The notes under the pieces: model-generated
The model's database searches: none
The model's input: only the letters and a program-made list of their open reading frames with translations
What the model was told of the DNA's origin: nothing
Source of the DNA: Candidatus Melainabacteria bacterium
Lineage (GTDB): Bacteria > Cyanobacteriota > Vampirovibrionia > Obscuribacterales > Obscuribacteraceae
Assembly: GCA_003153555.1 (NCBI GenBank)
Contig: PLZS01000086.1
Coordinates: 18,069 to 82,068, forward strand
Direction of reading: 5' to 3'
DNA length: 64,000 bases
Shown here: positions 45,860 through 55,168 of the stretch, piece by piece
Position numbering within the stretch: position 1 is the first letter of the stretch
How the letters are laid out: each line of letters starts with the position of its first letter
Program-made: the position numbers and the translations under genes

Positions 45860-46447
45860 CTACACAAGATTTGATAAGTTGTTTAAGAGTATTTTGCTGA
45901 TCCCTCGCAGGGTTGCAAAAACCCCCTTCCCTTCACTAGCAACCGATTCATAGCTCGGGAGCCCCAGGGTATTCAGCTCTGACTCCATTCGCTCAATCGG
46001 CATGGCACCAACCAAATCGCGCTTGTTGTACTGCAGAACCAGCGGTATCTCTTGAATCTTGATCTTGTGTTGAGCTAAATTCTCAACCATATTGTTGAAA
46101 GACTCGATATTGTCAGTAGCCCGGAAGGGGTCGGAATCTGCGACAAATACCACCGCGTCGACACCATTCAAAATCACTTTTCTACTGGCATTGTATTCAA
46201 TCTGCCCTGGAACTGTGTACAAACACAGGCGAATGTGCCAGCCGTGTACCATTTCCAAATCAAGCGGCAAGAAATCGAAGAACAAGGTTCGGTCACTTTG
46301 CGTGGCCATGCTAACCATCTCTCCGCGTTTTTCAGGCGCTAGTTGGCTGTGAATGTATTGCAGGTTTGTCGTTTTGCCGCAAAAACCCGGACCGTAGTAG
46401 ACAACCTTGCAGTTTATCTCGTGCGTTGCATCTTTAAGTGTTGGCAT
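45860..46447 (-). CDS. mglA: MglA-like small GTPase
   Basis: 195 residues. The P-loop GPGFCGKTTN, switch region TLFFDFLPL, G3 YTVPGQIEYN, and G4-type QYNKRDL are all in MglA order, and the length fits. MglA-type GTPases set leading-pole identity for gliding motility and type IV pili (known from Myxococcus and related bacteria). A GAP (MglB, Roadblock fold) is not visible nearby. The ribosome binding site is weak. It is upstream of the 702-residue repeat membrane protein and may act with it at a pole (inference). Confidence 0.88.
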   Translation of the reverse strand: MPTLKDATHEINCKVVYYGPGFCGKTTNLQYIHSQLAPEKRGEMVSMATQSDRTLFFDFLPLDLEMVHGWHIRLCLYTVPGQIEYNASRKVILNGVDAVVFVADSDPFRATDNIESFNNMVENLAQHKIKIQEIPLVLQYNKRDLVGAMPIERMESELNTLGLPSYESVASEGKGVFATLRGISKILLNNLSNLV

Positions 46448-46722
46448 CTATTGGAAATTGCTGATCAGCGAAGGCGACTTGGTTCCAAAATCCTACCATG
46501 CCACGATCTTGCTTGGCGGTTAGTGGCTGTTACTTGGTCGAAAATTGCCGGATTACCCCTGATTAGACCAGGCTGGTGAAAAAACTCGAAGTGCTTGACT
46601 GATTTCGGTTGTTCGTGTTGCTCCACTCGGCAATCCCAATATGCCAGTCCCGAACCCCAACAATTGCGATAAATCAGTGCGAATGCTCTATAACTATTAA
46701 GTTCTGGTGTCACATATGGTGC

Positions 46723-47223
46723 CTATTGCTTCTTCGCCTCTGCGTAGAAAAGAATGTTGCGGACCATGTCATAGTTCCACTCTTTCGTCCAATCGATGAC
46801 AGGATTTCGAGACTCAAAGACAACAATGCCGCTTGGTTTAAGATGCTTCCGCATTGTTGAGAAGGTTGCTAGAACCTCAACATCCTCAAGCAATACTTGA
46901 AATGCATGTCCTGTCATTATGATCAGGTCGAAAAGCCTATCCGATTCATAGTTCTGGGCAAAAGACTGAACCCATTCGATTTCCTTGCCGTGAGGTTTCC
47001 GGTGTGCAACTTCCAGCATGGCAGGCGACGGATCTACGCCAGTAACATGATGATTCTGAGCCGCATACGCGTTGCACAGGAGTCCGGTGCCGCAGCCAAG
47101 ATCCAGGATGCGTTGATTTGGAGTTCCAGCCAGCGATAAATAGAAATCCCGATCGATCGACCATGGGCTATCGAGGTCATATATGTCGGCAAGCTTAGTG
47201 TTCCCATAATGGTTATCGGGCAT
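46723..47223 (-). CDS. class I SAM-dependent methyltransferase, short
   Basis: 166 residues. AAGGAG precedes ATG 47223. The methyltransferase motifs are clear: motif I ILDLGCGTGLL, GVDPSPAML, motif II region FDLIIMTGHAF and a post-II block SGIVVFESRNP. Typical members of this group are ~220-260 residues; this one ends at AEAKKQ shortly after the core, so the C-terminal substrate lobe is missing or frameshifted. A probable remnant of a second copy lies at 47640-47675. Substrate unknown. Confidence 0.75.
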   Translation of the reverse strand: MPDNHYGNTKLADIYDLDSPWSIDRDFYLSLAGTPNQRILDLGCGTGLLCNAYAAQNHHVTGVDPSPAMLEVAHRKPHGKEIEWVQSFAQNYESDRLFDLIIMTGHAFQVLLEDVEVLATFSTMRKHLKPSGIVVFESRNPVIDWTKEWNYDMVRNILFYAEAKKQ

Positions 47224-47342
47224 TTAGACAAACTCCTTCGATAATTGTAGCAGCGCTTGCAACCTATCTTTCGCACCGTATACAGTATCAACTTCAAAAA
47301 ACAGTGCCGTATGGAATGAAACAGTTCTCTGGAATGGTAATG

Positions 47343-47478
47343 CAGACATATTATTAACTGATTGGTCTGACCACTCAACTGTCGCTGTCAGGCATAGAGA
47401 ATCGCCTTAACGACTGCCATTGCAGGTGATTTCTATGTCTGAACGAATTCCTCCCAAGTTTTATAACGCGCTGAGCAA
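47343..47478 (+). repeat. duplicated 5' region of the DUF2157 gene (copy 1)
   Basis: This copy of about 135 bases is matched by 47675-47808. Both carry CGACTGCCATTGCAGGTGAT, then an ATG and a stretch of about 14 near-identical codons (MSERIPPK, then a Tyr-Asn-Ala-Leu-Ser run). Copy 1 runs into an early stop (about 20 codons), so only copy 2 starts a real gene (47765). Here the ATG is at about 47435. Confidence 0.75.
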
Positions 47479-47639
47479 CAGGGAATTCGACAGAAATTCT
47501 TGATTTCAAGAATCCTCTACTTCCCCAGTGGGACACTCACAACTGCTTAAATCTACCAAAAGTCGGGAAGGACAAATAAGTTAGTGAGAATACTGCTAGC
47601 CCTGCTAGCCAATATTCGGTCCGTGAATGCGCCGATCCA

Positions 47640-47680
47640 TCATTCACTGTGTGGATATTCGAGGTCATAGATTTCAGACA
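47640..47680 (-). pseudogene. possible methyltransferase N-terminal remnant
   Basis: On the minus strand a short frame reads IYDLEYPHSE before a stop, close to the methyltransferase start (DIYDLDSPWS) at 47223. Together with the duplicated promoter downstream this suggests that the divergent junction of methyltransferase and DUF2157 was duplicated and one copy decayed. Short, so tentative. Confidence 0.3.
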
Positions 47681-47764
47681 CATCATTAACTGTTTGGTTT
47701 GACTACGCAACTGTCGCTGTCAGACATAGAATCGCCATAACGACTGCCATTGCAGGTGATTTCT

Positions 47765-49030
47765 ATGTCCGAACGAATTCCTCCCAAGTTGTATAACGCG
47801 CTGAGCACCGAAATTCGCTGCTGGCGAGACGAAAACCTAATCAGCCATGAACTGGCCGAAACGCTGATCTCGCGTTACCCGATTGGCTCATCGCGTTCGA
47901 GCGCAATTACCTTTCTCAGCATCATCGGTGCTGTGCTAATCGGACTTGGTGCGCTGCTTTATATCGGGGCGAATTGGCATCAAATAGCCACTATTTGGAA
48001 GCTCACGTTGATAGTGATGGCGATTGTGGCATCTCATTTGGCTGGTTGGACCCTCAAATACGAGCCGGGCAACAGCCCGCGTCTAGGCACTGCTTTCTTC
48101 TTGTTGGGTTCTTTGTTCTTCGGTGGGGGTATTTGGCTTATCGCTCAGATGTTCAATATCGATGTCAATTTTGAGAACGGATTGTTGCTATGGTTTGCCG
48201 GAACATGTGCCAGTGCAATTGTGACGCGATCGGTTTCGGTCGGTATTCTGGCGTCACTAATCCTGGGCGCCTGGACACTGTCTCCCGGACACATAAAGGC
48301 TCTCATGTTCAGCGAGGGTCTCAGCTGTTATCACCTTGTTTTCGGCACGATCGTCGGTCTGACAATGTCGTGGTTCTTGCGCAGTCGATCGGTAGCGTGG
48401 ATTACTTTGGTCGTCGGCACACTCGAGATCTCGATTGAGTCAGGCACTTTTCCTGCCGGGTTGCTGCTCTGGGGATTCAGTCTGTGGGGAGGCTATTTGT
48501 GGATGCGTTCGAACCAGCAAATTATGGAATCCCCATTCAAGTATGTTGGAATTGCTTCCGCTTTGTCCGCAATGCTATTTTTGACTTGCAATCGAGGACC
48601 GGTTACCAGTCAACTGAATATGGTGAACTATGCCGGACTCTTAGTGGCTGCGATTTCCACGCTTCTTGCGCTTCTCTACCGTGCTGAGAAATATCGCACG
48701 GAAGCTTTTGGAAGCTTGTTGTTACTTGCCTATTTCCTTTTGTTTCAGTCCAATCCAGTCGAGATGACACGCGTGGTGGCATTCAATTTCATGCTTGTGT
48801 GCAGTATCTTCGGACTGGCAACTCTAGGCCTCAAGCGCCTGCAAAACGCAGGTTTAGTCAACATCGCAATTGTGTTCGCTGTTTTGGATATCATTTGTCG
48901 CTATTTTGATTTCTTCTTCTCGATGATGGATCGCTCCTTATTCTTTATCGTCGGAGGCATCGTCCTTATGATCGCAGGCGCGATAGCAGAACAAAGCAGA
49001 AGACAATTATTGGAGGGTTTAAGGTCATGA
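47765..49030 (+). CDS. DUF2157 membrane protein
   Basis: 421 residues from ATG 47765, with AGGTGAT six bases upstream; an upstream TTG at 47750 is less likely. An N-terminal helical cytoplasmic region (LISHELAETLISRYP) leads into about ten membrane helices (ITFLSIIGAVLIGLGALLYI, FFLLGSLFFGGGIWLIAQMF). This is the DUF2157 pattern. The gene overlaps the next as ATGA. The two form the well-known DUF2157/GDYXXLXY pair; their function is not established. Confidence 0.85.
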   Translation: MSERIPPKLYNALSTEIRCWRDENLISHELAETLISRYPIGSSRSSAITFLSIIGAVLIGLGALLYIGANWHQIATIWKLTLIVMAIVASHLAGWTLKYEPGNSPRLGTAFFLLGSLFFGGGIWLIAQMFNIDVNFENGLLLWFAGTCASAIVTRSVSVGILASLILGAWTLSPGHIKALMFSEGLSCYHLVFGTIVGLTMSWFLRSRSVAWITLVVGTLEISIESGTFPAGLLLWGFSLWGGYLWMRSNQQIMESPFKYVGIASALSAMLFLTCNRGPVTSQLNMVNYAGLLVAAISTLLALLYRAEKYRTEAFGSLLLLAYFLLFQSNPVEMTRVVAFNFMLVCSIFGLATLGLKRLQNAGLVNIAIVFAVLDIICRYFDFFFSMMDRSLFFIVGGIVLMIAGAIAEQSRRQLLEGLRS

Positions 49031-49641
49031 TTGAACAACAGAATGAGCTGCCAGTCTGCACCACAACGACGGTGCCAGTTGAGCAATTGCAATCGATCAG
49101 CTTATCTCCATATAAAAAAACCAAGAAAGCATTGATTGCAGTCGTTGCACTCCAGCTTCTTCTGCTTGCTGGGGTGACTGCACCAAGTGCTTACACGCTC
49201 AGCACGGGCAGAGTGGTGACACTAAAAACTGTGCCGGTCGATCCATCCGATGTGTTTAGAGGGGATTATGTCAGCTTGAACTATGATATGTCACGGCAAC
49301 CTATGAGCGGCAAAGTCACTGATGGTAGTGAGGTATATGTCGTCCTCAGGCAGACAGGGCGATACTGGTCTGTTCGCACCGCTTCTGCTACCAGACCAAA
49401 TCTTCTGCCAGGCGAGGTCTGTATCAAAGGCAAAGCTGAAAATAGTTGGGATGAAAAGGTCAGCATCCACTATGGCATTGAACAAGTCTTTGTGCCCGAG
49501 CGTACTGGTGGGGATATTGAACGGTCAAAGGACATAACTGTGGACGTAGCCGTCGATGCCAACGGAAATTCTGCCATCAAGCGAATGCTCAATGGCGATC
49601 AAGTCATCTATGACGCAAAGTCAGTCATATTCGGTGGCTAA
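49027..49641 (+). CDS. GDYXXLXY domain protein
   Basis: 204 residues, start overlapping the upstream stop (ATGA) with GGAGG and AAGG upstream. A single N-terminal membrane helix (KALIAVVALQLLLLAGVTAP) is followed by the signature RGDYVSLNYDMS, then a beta-rich periplasmic domain (VYVVLRQTGRYWSVRTASA, HYGIEQVFVPERTG). Family members almost always follow a DUF2157 gene, as here. Likely an envelope protein working in a complex with the DUF2157 protein. Confidence 0.9.
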   Translation: MIEQQNELPVCTTTTVPVEQLQSISLSPYKKTKKALIAVVALQLLLLAGVTAPSAYTLSTGRVVTLKTVPVDPSDVFRGDYVSLNYDMSRQPMSGKVTDGSEVYVVLRQTGRYWSVRTASATRPNLLPGEVCIKGKAENSWDEKVSIHYGIEQVFVPERTGGDIERSKDITVDVAVDANGNSAIKRMLNGDQVIYDAKSVIFGG

Positions 49642-49709
49642 TCCGCTCTACACTTAGCCCAAATTGGCAGCGGATGTCGTTCGTGGTTATGCTACCAATG
49701 CGCCTTTAC

Positions 49710-51101
49710 TCAGAGTGCCTTCATGTAGGAGACAAGGTCTTTTTTTTCTTGATCTACGAGCTTGGTTTGAAGCACCGTATCAAAGAATTCCACTGTGTCA
49801 TCCAGAGTCAGTAGACGTCCATCGTGGAGATAAGGCGGTGAATCTTTGATGCCACGCAGCGGGAATGTTTTGATTGGCCCCTCATTTGTCGCCATCATAC
49901 CGTTGATCATGTGTGGTTTGTAGAAACGTTCAACATGTAAATTATGCATGCTGTTATCAGTAAAGTATGGACCAGTGTGGCAGACAGCGCACTGTCCTTT
50001 TTCGTAAAATACTTTCTCGCCTCGCAGCTCGGCTTCAGTCGCTTTCGTTGGATCCAGGCGACCAAGCACGTCGAGCTTCGGCGCTGGTGGGAAGTCCAAC
50101 ATCTCTTGCATTTCAGCCATGAAATGAACCTGGCTGCCGCGCTCTAGAATGTTCACTCCCTTCTTAGTGGCGATAACAGGGTCCCCATCAAAATACGCTC
50201 CGCGTTGCTCGAATTCAGTGAAATCTTCAACCGTCTTGAGAGCACGCTGCGATCCAAACAAACGTTGGATATTTACGCCTCGTAGCGATGGTGTTTCGAT
50301 GCGATGCCGGAATTCTTGCGGACGAGCATCGCCGGCTTCGTGAAAGGCACCATTGGTATGACCGTTAACGTGACAATCAAAACACGATACACCGCGGCTT
50401 GGTTTGGCCGATTTGCGGTCTTCCGTAAGATTGAACTGCTGCTGCGGAAACGCAGTCACTAGTAGCCGCAATCCTTCAAGTTGCTTTGGATTGAGAACGC
50501 CATTGAAAGTCTGGTAGTAGTTGTTTATCGTGAGCACCTTTCCTTTGGACACATCGCCTAGGTCAGGGCGCGTCGTGAGGAACATTGCCGGTGGAAACTC
50601 CGGCAGGAAATGGTCGGGAATATCCATATCCAAATCGAAACGTGTGAGGTCTCGACCCTCTTGGCGATTAATCTCGTCAATGTGTGTCTTTGGAAAAACC
50701 ATGCCGCCTTCAGGATGGTTTGCGTGAGGCAGCGGCATGAAACCTGGCGGAAATAAATCTTTCGCTTTAATTTCTTCTGCAGTCATTTGCTGCAGCTTCT
50801 GCCACGTCATACCAGCTGGAAGCTTGACTCTCACACCGTCTTGTATGGCTTTGCCGCGAAACATAGTGGCATCAGGTGCAACTTTATTGGAAAGGTCGTA
50901 ACGCTCGTTCAGAAGATCAAGTTGCCGTTTCATCACCGCAGGCTTTTGAGCAACGAAAGAAGACATAATCGACTCAAAACTAGCCTTGATGTCGACAGGC
51001 ATGTAGCTTGAGGATTGTGCCGACACCATGCCTACCAGAAGCAACATCGATACTGTCGTCGAACCTGCAACCAAGAGGTATTTCGAACTGAACTTGGTCA
51101 T
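49710..51101 (-). CDS. di-haem cytochrome c peroxidase family protein
   Basis: 463 residues, ATG 51101 with AGGAGA. Signal peptide at residues ~6-30 (YLLVAGSTTVSMLLLVGMVSA). Two haem c motifs: SCFDCHVNGH in the middle and CAVCHTGPYF near the C-terminus. Conserved GVNIQRLFGSQRALK-like and PYLHDGRLLTLDDTVEFFD segments match bacterial di-haem peroxidase/MauG-like proteins, though these usually have both CxxCH sites further apart. Periplasmic; it could reduce H2O2 or process another protein. Single gene on the minus strand. Confidence 0.83.
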   Translation of the reverse strand: MTKFSSKYLLVAGSTTVSMLLLVGMVSAQSSSYMPVDIKASFESIMSSFVAQKPAVMKRQLDLLNERYDLSNKVAPDATMFRGKAIQDGVRVKLPAGMTWQKLQQMTAEEIKAKDLFPPGFMPLPHANHPEGGMVFPKTHIDEINRQEGRDLTRFDLDMDIPDHFLPEFPPAMFLTTRPDLGDVSKGKVLTINNYYQTFNGVLNPKQLEGLRLLVTAFPQQQFNLTEDRKSAKPSRGVSCFDCHVNGHTNGAFHEAGDARPQEFRHRIETPSLRGVNIQRLFGSQRALKTVEDFTEFEQRGAYFDGDPVIATKKGVNILERGSQVHFMAEMQEMLDFPPAPKLDVLGRLDPTKATEAELRGEKVFYEKGQCAVCHTGPYFTDNSMHNLHVERFYKPHMINGMMATNEGPIKTFPLRGIKDSPPYLHDGRLLTLDDTVEFFDTVLQTKLVDQEKKDLVSYMKAL

Positions 51102-51342
51102 TTATTCTCCTTTGCATCACCCTAACGTCTGCCGATCACGAGTCATGGTGCTATTCCATATTCGAGTGAATTTGAAACAGACAAGTATGAGTTCCGAATT
51201 TGTAGAGTATCGGTAATAGGATGACTGAAGTCAACAAATATGACAAGCCTCAACTTGAGGCGAATTCCAGAGTCTGACCTTGGCATATTCGCATCGACTC
51301 TGTATCGTTGGTTAAAGGCAGCATCAAGTATTAGGACACAGA

Positions 51343-51645
51343 ATGTTTTGCGTAATCTATCAATGGAAAGTAAAACCCGCTCAAGAGAATGAATTCCGCG
51401 ACACTTGGCGTATTATTACCGAAGCGATTTTCCAGCAACACGGTTCGCTAGGCTCAAGACTGCATAGAAGTGATGACGGAACCTGGCTCGCATATGCTCA
51501 ATGGCCAGACCGCGAACATTGGGAGACTCATACCGAGACTTTAGGAATTGAATTGGCACGAAGCCGGCAATCTGAGTGCCTATCCGAAGAACCACGCGTT
51601 TTGCATAAACTAACAATGACGGACGACTTTCTCAAATATGTATAG
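51343..51645 (+). CDS. antibiotic biosynthesis monooxygenase-like (ABM) protein
   Basis: 100 residues. The ABM fold pattern is present: MFCVIYQWKVKPAQENEFRD start, GSLGSRLHRSDDGTWLAYAQ middle, PDREHWETHTETLG, typical of dimeric alpha-beta sandwich proteins that oxidise or degrade aromatic metabolites. The catalytic residues vary across the family. It overlaps the next gene by eight bases. Confidence 0.75.
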   Translation: MFCVIYQWKVKPAQENEFRDTWRIITEAIFQQHGSLGSRLHRSDDGTWLAYAQWPDREHWETHTETLGIELARSRQSECLSEEPRVLHKLTMTDDFLKYV

Positions 51646-52099
51646 CACACAACAAAGTTTAGGCCGCTTACCAATTTTGCTGATGGCGTTAGGCTGTTTC
51701 TTCTGGTTCGGTTATCAGTGGTGCATTTCTTACGGCAGCTTAAAATGGCCGGAGCATACAGGAACAATTAGTGAAGTCAAAATAGAATCACAGTCACGAA
51801 GCCGCAGTAGCTCCAGAATATATTCACCTAGAGTTTTCTATCACTTTGTTCACGACCACGTCAGCTACGAAGGTAGCGAACTACTCAACTCATCAAATTC
51901 TTTGCAGGTGGCACAACAATCTGCTGCAATGTGGCAACATAATCAAAGGCTTCAGATCTATTACAATCCGCACAATCCGCAGCAAAATAGGTTGCATCAA
52001 GGGGAGCAACTTGGAATTGACGGACTCTTGGCTGGACTGGCATTATTTGTCAGCATTTGCATCGGCTGTTCATTCTGTTTCGATTTGAAGATGAGATAG
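51638..52099 (+). CDS. DUF3592 membrane protein
   Basis: 153 residues. The first helix (PILLMALGCFFWFGYQWCI), the middle segment (GTISEVKIESQS, PRVFYHFVHDHVSYEGSEL) and the YNPHNPQQNRLHQG motif match DUF3592, with a second helix at the end (DGLLAGLALFVSICIGCSFC). A small inner-membrane protein of unknown function, overlapping the ABM-like gene and probably cotranslated with it. Confidence 0.8.
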   Translation: MYSTQQSLGRLPILLMALGCFFWFGYQWCISYGSLKWPEHTGTISEVKIESQSRSRSSSRIYSPRVFYHFVHDHVSYEGSELLNSSNSLQVAQQSAAMWQHNQRLQIYYNPHNPQQNRLHQGEQLGIDGLLAGLALFVSICIGCSFCFDLKMR

Positions 52100-52103
52100 C
52101 AAT

Positions 52104-53551
52104 TCACTTGTTGGAGATTAGTTGCAAGATTTTGTCGGCCAACGTATCGGCTTCGACGATCCGCTGTCCTTTGATCAGGGTGTCCAATTGCAGCATGAGT
52201 GGCTGAATTGTCTCGGTGTGCCCTGTTTTCTTCACCCATGCCGGTAAATCCCTTTGAATGGTATGGATCTTTTCTTTGAATCGGGTTACCGAAAACTGAG
52301 TTTGACTTCGTTCCGATTCGTGGAGGACTTTCCCGGTCAAGAACTTTTGGTATGCAGAAAGCGCCTCGGCGTTTTCTGTCGCCAGCCGGAAGAGATTCTT
52401 TTTATTGGCGTCGCCTCCAATTCCCCAGGAAAATATGTTCACGACTACAGCGCCGTGGTTGAACATTTTGCCTAAGTACGTCTCCATCGTTGCCTCGCCT
52501 GGTATGCCGTTGGGAACTACATTCGTACCCTCACAGGAGGCCCATGCCTGGCGGTTTCGTATGGTCACCTCATGACGAATTTGATCCAACGCGTTCTCAG
52601 ATGGGTACGTGCTGAAGCCTGGAAGATAGTATTTACTGAAGGCCACTTCAGGTGGTGCATATCCAACGCGTTGTAGATAAGAAAATCCCTCCCCGTCATA
52701 TCCCTGAGGTGTAAATGCTATGTGCGAGTAAATCTTGTCGCTTGGTATTCCGGTCAAGCAGAGTTCCTTGGCCGACAGCTCCATGAACTCTTTGACTATC
52801 TTGACCAGCGCAGCTTCACATTGGGAGGGCGTGTTTGTCGCGTTGAGCCCGGCATTGTGCAGAGCGTAGTGCATCGGTTAGTATCGAAGTCGCGACCGAT
52901 TTGTGATTCCCATCCCGAGATTACGCCGACAAACAACTCATCTTTATCATCAAACCTCAATTTATCGAGTTCGGTCTTAATTTCAGAGCCGATTAAATGC
53001 GCCCGTTTTCTTACAGCTTCTTTGACTGCAGGACTATTGAAGCAAATTTGAGGAGCGCTCCTGCCTGGTTGCGGACCCCATTCCAGGCGTCTTCCCGTGC
53101 AAAGCGTGCCATTGAAATCCAACCATTCAAGATTGCTTTTGTCGTCAAGCAAATCCTTGCGCTTCTCAACGAACATGTTGTCGTCGAGATGAAAGGCTAC
53201 AGCTACGTTTTGCTCCCTGGCCAGTCGAAATGACTCTGTGATAATTTGGTGGATCTGCGCATCGCTGTGGCTCAAGGTTAAAGGACCCACGGCGAAGCCA
53301 AGTTTCTTGTGCCTGTCGCCTTTGGTGCCGATGCGGTTAATGATGTCGCGAAGTGTCGCGGCAGCTTGCTCAGGTGGCGGTAAATTCTGATTGGAGTAAG
53401 TAAAGATTTGGAATAGGAGATACTTTGTCGGCGTTACGCTTTGACTTGTCCGTTCCTCAGCGGCAAGAACCGGCTGTGCGAAAAGCATCACGACAAGTGA
53501 TCCTGTCTGAAAAATCCGTTTTAGCAGGGTCACCGAAGTCACTCGCGACAT
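52104..53551 (-). pseudogene. secreted hypothetical protein, frameshifted
   Basis: Two minus-strand frames join into one ~480-residue secreted protein: 53551-52875 (signal peptide residues ~9-32, LLKRIFQTGSLVVMLFAQPV) and 52874-52104. The junction is at WESQIGRDFDTNR, where removing or adding one base (near 52874, CG-ATG) restores MHYALHNAGLNATNTPSQCE. The N-terminal half has the patterns FAVGPLTLSHSDAQIHQII and FHLDDNMFVEKR, the C-terminal half IAFTPQGYDGEGFSYLQRVG and NIFSWGIGGDANKKNLF. It looks like an extracellular TIM-barrel-like enzyme of unknown activity. The lesion may be real decay or an indel error. Confidence 0.65.
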
Positions 53552-53861
53552 TTTTTTGTTTTTTCGTGTCCGTCCGGAACTTTAATCGTGGTTGGCATTC
53601 TTGCATGATTGCAGTGACGAATGGTGCACTCGTTTCAAACTAATAATTTATAGCCAGGTTCAGTCTAAATGAATTGGATCTTTATGCTAAACATAAACGG
53701 TTTGGCTGATTGATGAAATTTCTGATCGTATGTTTTGTTCTTGTTGTCGTGGACTGATCGCAGCCGTTTAATAGTCCTCGTTCTTGTCTTTCACTCGGAA
53801 TCTAATTATTCAGTTTTCTGTTGATCTGAAAGCTATAGTGCTCGCCACGGAAGGCTTGATG

Positions 53862-54527
53862 ATGTTCAACATGTTGATCGCCGAGCACGAAATAAGTGTC
53901 TCCACTCAGCTTTGTGAGTGGTTCGCACAAGAGCATTATTCTGTAGAGATTCTACAAGATGCAAACTCTGCCAGGCGTCGCTTGAGAGAGCGAAAGTACG
54001 ACGTTGTCATGCTTTCTACTTCATTACCGGAGGCAGGAGGCATGAGCGTCTGTCGTGAATATCGAGCCTGGGGCGGTACAGCGGTGGTGATCATGTTGTC
54101 CGATACTCATTCGGATGCGGAGATGGATGCTGTAATCGATGGAGGGGCAGACGATTTTGAGAGCAAACCTTTGAACCTGCGAAATCTGTCTGCCCGAGTC
54201 AGGGCGCTCAGTCGCAGGCAAATGGTCGCCAGCAAGCTTCTGTTCGTGGAAGGACTTGTTCTTGATCCGCTTGCCGCAACGGTTCTGAAAGATGGCATAG
54301 AAATTCACTTACATCCAAAAGAGTTCAAACTACTTGAACTGCTTCTGCGGTATCCCAATCAAATATTCAGCAACGATGCATTATTAGAGAGGGTCTGGAA
54401 ATGGGGTGTACGAGAGGACACTGTCCGCACACACATAAAAACTCTGCGAAAGAAGATTGATGCACCAGGTCTTCCGTCAGTCATTACTACAGTGCGTGGA
54501 CAAGGTTACAAGATCGCTACACCTTGA
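53862..54527 (+). CDS. response regulator with degenerate receiver (Ser for Asp)
   Basis: 221 residues. ACGGAAGG precedes tandem ATGs (53859 and 53862). The receiver lacks its phospho-acceptor: aligned with the regulator at 33585, the Asp is replaced by S52 (VVMLSTSLPEAGG), and the acidic pair is E8-H9-E10 instead of E-D-D; the Lys is retained in FESKPLN. The C-terminal winged helix is intact (HPKEFKLLELLLRYPNQIFS, RVWKWGVREDTVRTHI, TVRGQGYKIAT). It should bind DNA without classical phosphorylation, as known for atypical regulators. No kinase is adjacent. The 310 bases before it hold no gene. Confidence 0.88.
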   Translation: MFNMLIAEHEISVSTQLCEWFAQEHYSVEILQDANSARRRLRERKYDVVMLSTSLPEAGGMSVCREYRAWGGTAVVIMLSDTHSDAEMDAVIDGGADDFESKPLNLRNLSARVRALSRRQMVASKLLFVEGLVLDPLAATVLKDGIEIHLHPKEFKLLELLLRYPNQIFSNDALLERVWKWGVREDTVRTHIKTLRKKIDAPGLPSVITTVRGQGYKIATP

Positions 54528-54597
54528 TTTATCTTGGGGGGATTGTCATGGATAAAAGAGAATCGGTAACCAACATGCAGCCAGGTAAGAGCATCTA

Positions 54598-54915
54598 TTG
54601 CAAGAGATAAGAGCAATCATCAAATCGCTCAATGACAGAAACAAATTGGACGCCGAACATTGCGAAATCCTTCTAGATGTAATCGATCATCCACAACCGC
54701 AGGACCATAAGATGGTAATTCCGAAACACACTTTTCAAACGACAACCGGAAGTGTCGATCTTGCTGGCGCGACAATAAAAATTGTCCACCACGCCCTTTT
54801 GGAGATGAGCCACCTGGTTGAAGACAAGAAAATCTTCCAACTTTGCGGCAGCCAAGATCAGAGTTGTGGCGCCACTACATACGGTGTTTCTTTCCCTCAT
54901 GGAAAGATATGCTAG
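54598..54915 (+). CDS. small hypothetical protein, doubtful start
   Basis: 105 residues from TTG 54598. A short upstream frame from ATG 54548 (20 codons, MDKRESVTNM) ends next to this frame, so one base may separate the two. The first half is helical (IIKSLNDRNKLDAEHCEILL); the second half looks less natural. Not recognised. It precedes a good terminator, in favour of a real gene. Confidence 0.35.
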   Translation: MQEIRAIIKSLNDRNKLDAEHCEILLDVIDHPQPQDHKMVIPKHTFQTTTGSVDLAGATIKIVHHALLEMSHLVEDKKIFQLCGSQDQSCGATTYGVSFPHGKIC

Positions 54916-54996
54916 CTCTGAAAAATCTTTGTCCGGTTTAATCGCCTGGTCGAGATCCGCGATGCCACCCTGGTATCTCCAAGCCAAGCACGCACG

Positions 54997-55028
54997 ATGC
55001 CGCGATTTGTGTGAACCGCGGCATTTTA
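54997..55028 (+). terminator. rho-independent terminator
   Basis: Perfect 8-bp GC-rich stem ATGCCGCG/CGCGGCAT (54997-55004 with 55017-55024), loop 12, followed by TTTATT. It closes the response-regulator region (53862-54915). Confidence 0.65.
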
Positions 55029-55168
55029 TTGTCTAGATTGAGGTACTGTTATCCCCGCTACTTAAAAATTGACGATTTGGGCAAAGTTGGTAAGTACTTG
55101 CGCAGTTTGCATTAATGAGCGATGTTAGTAGAGGCAAGTTGGCGCCAGCCTAATATACGGGGTAAATC

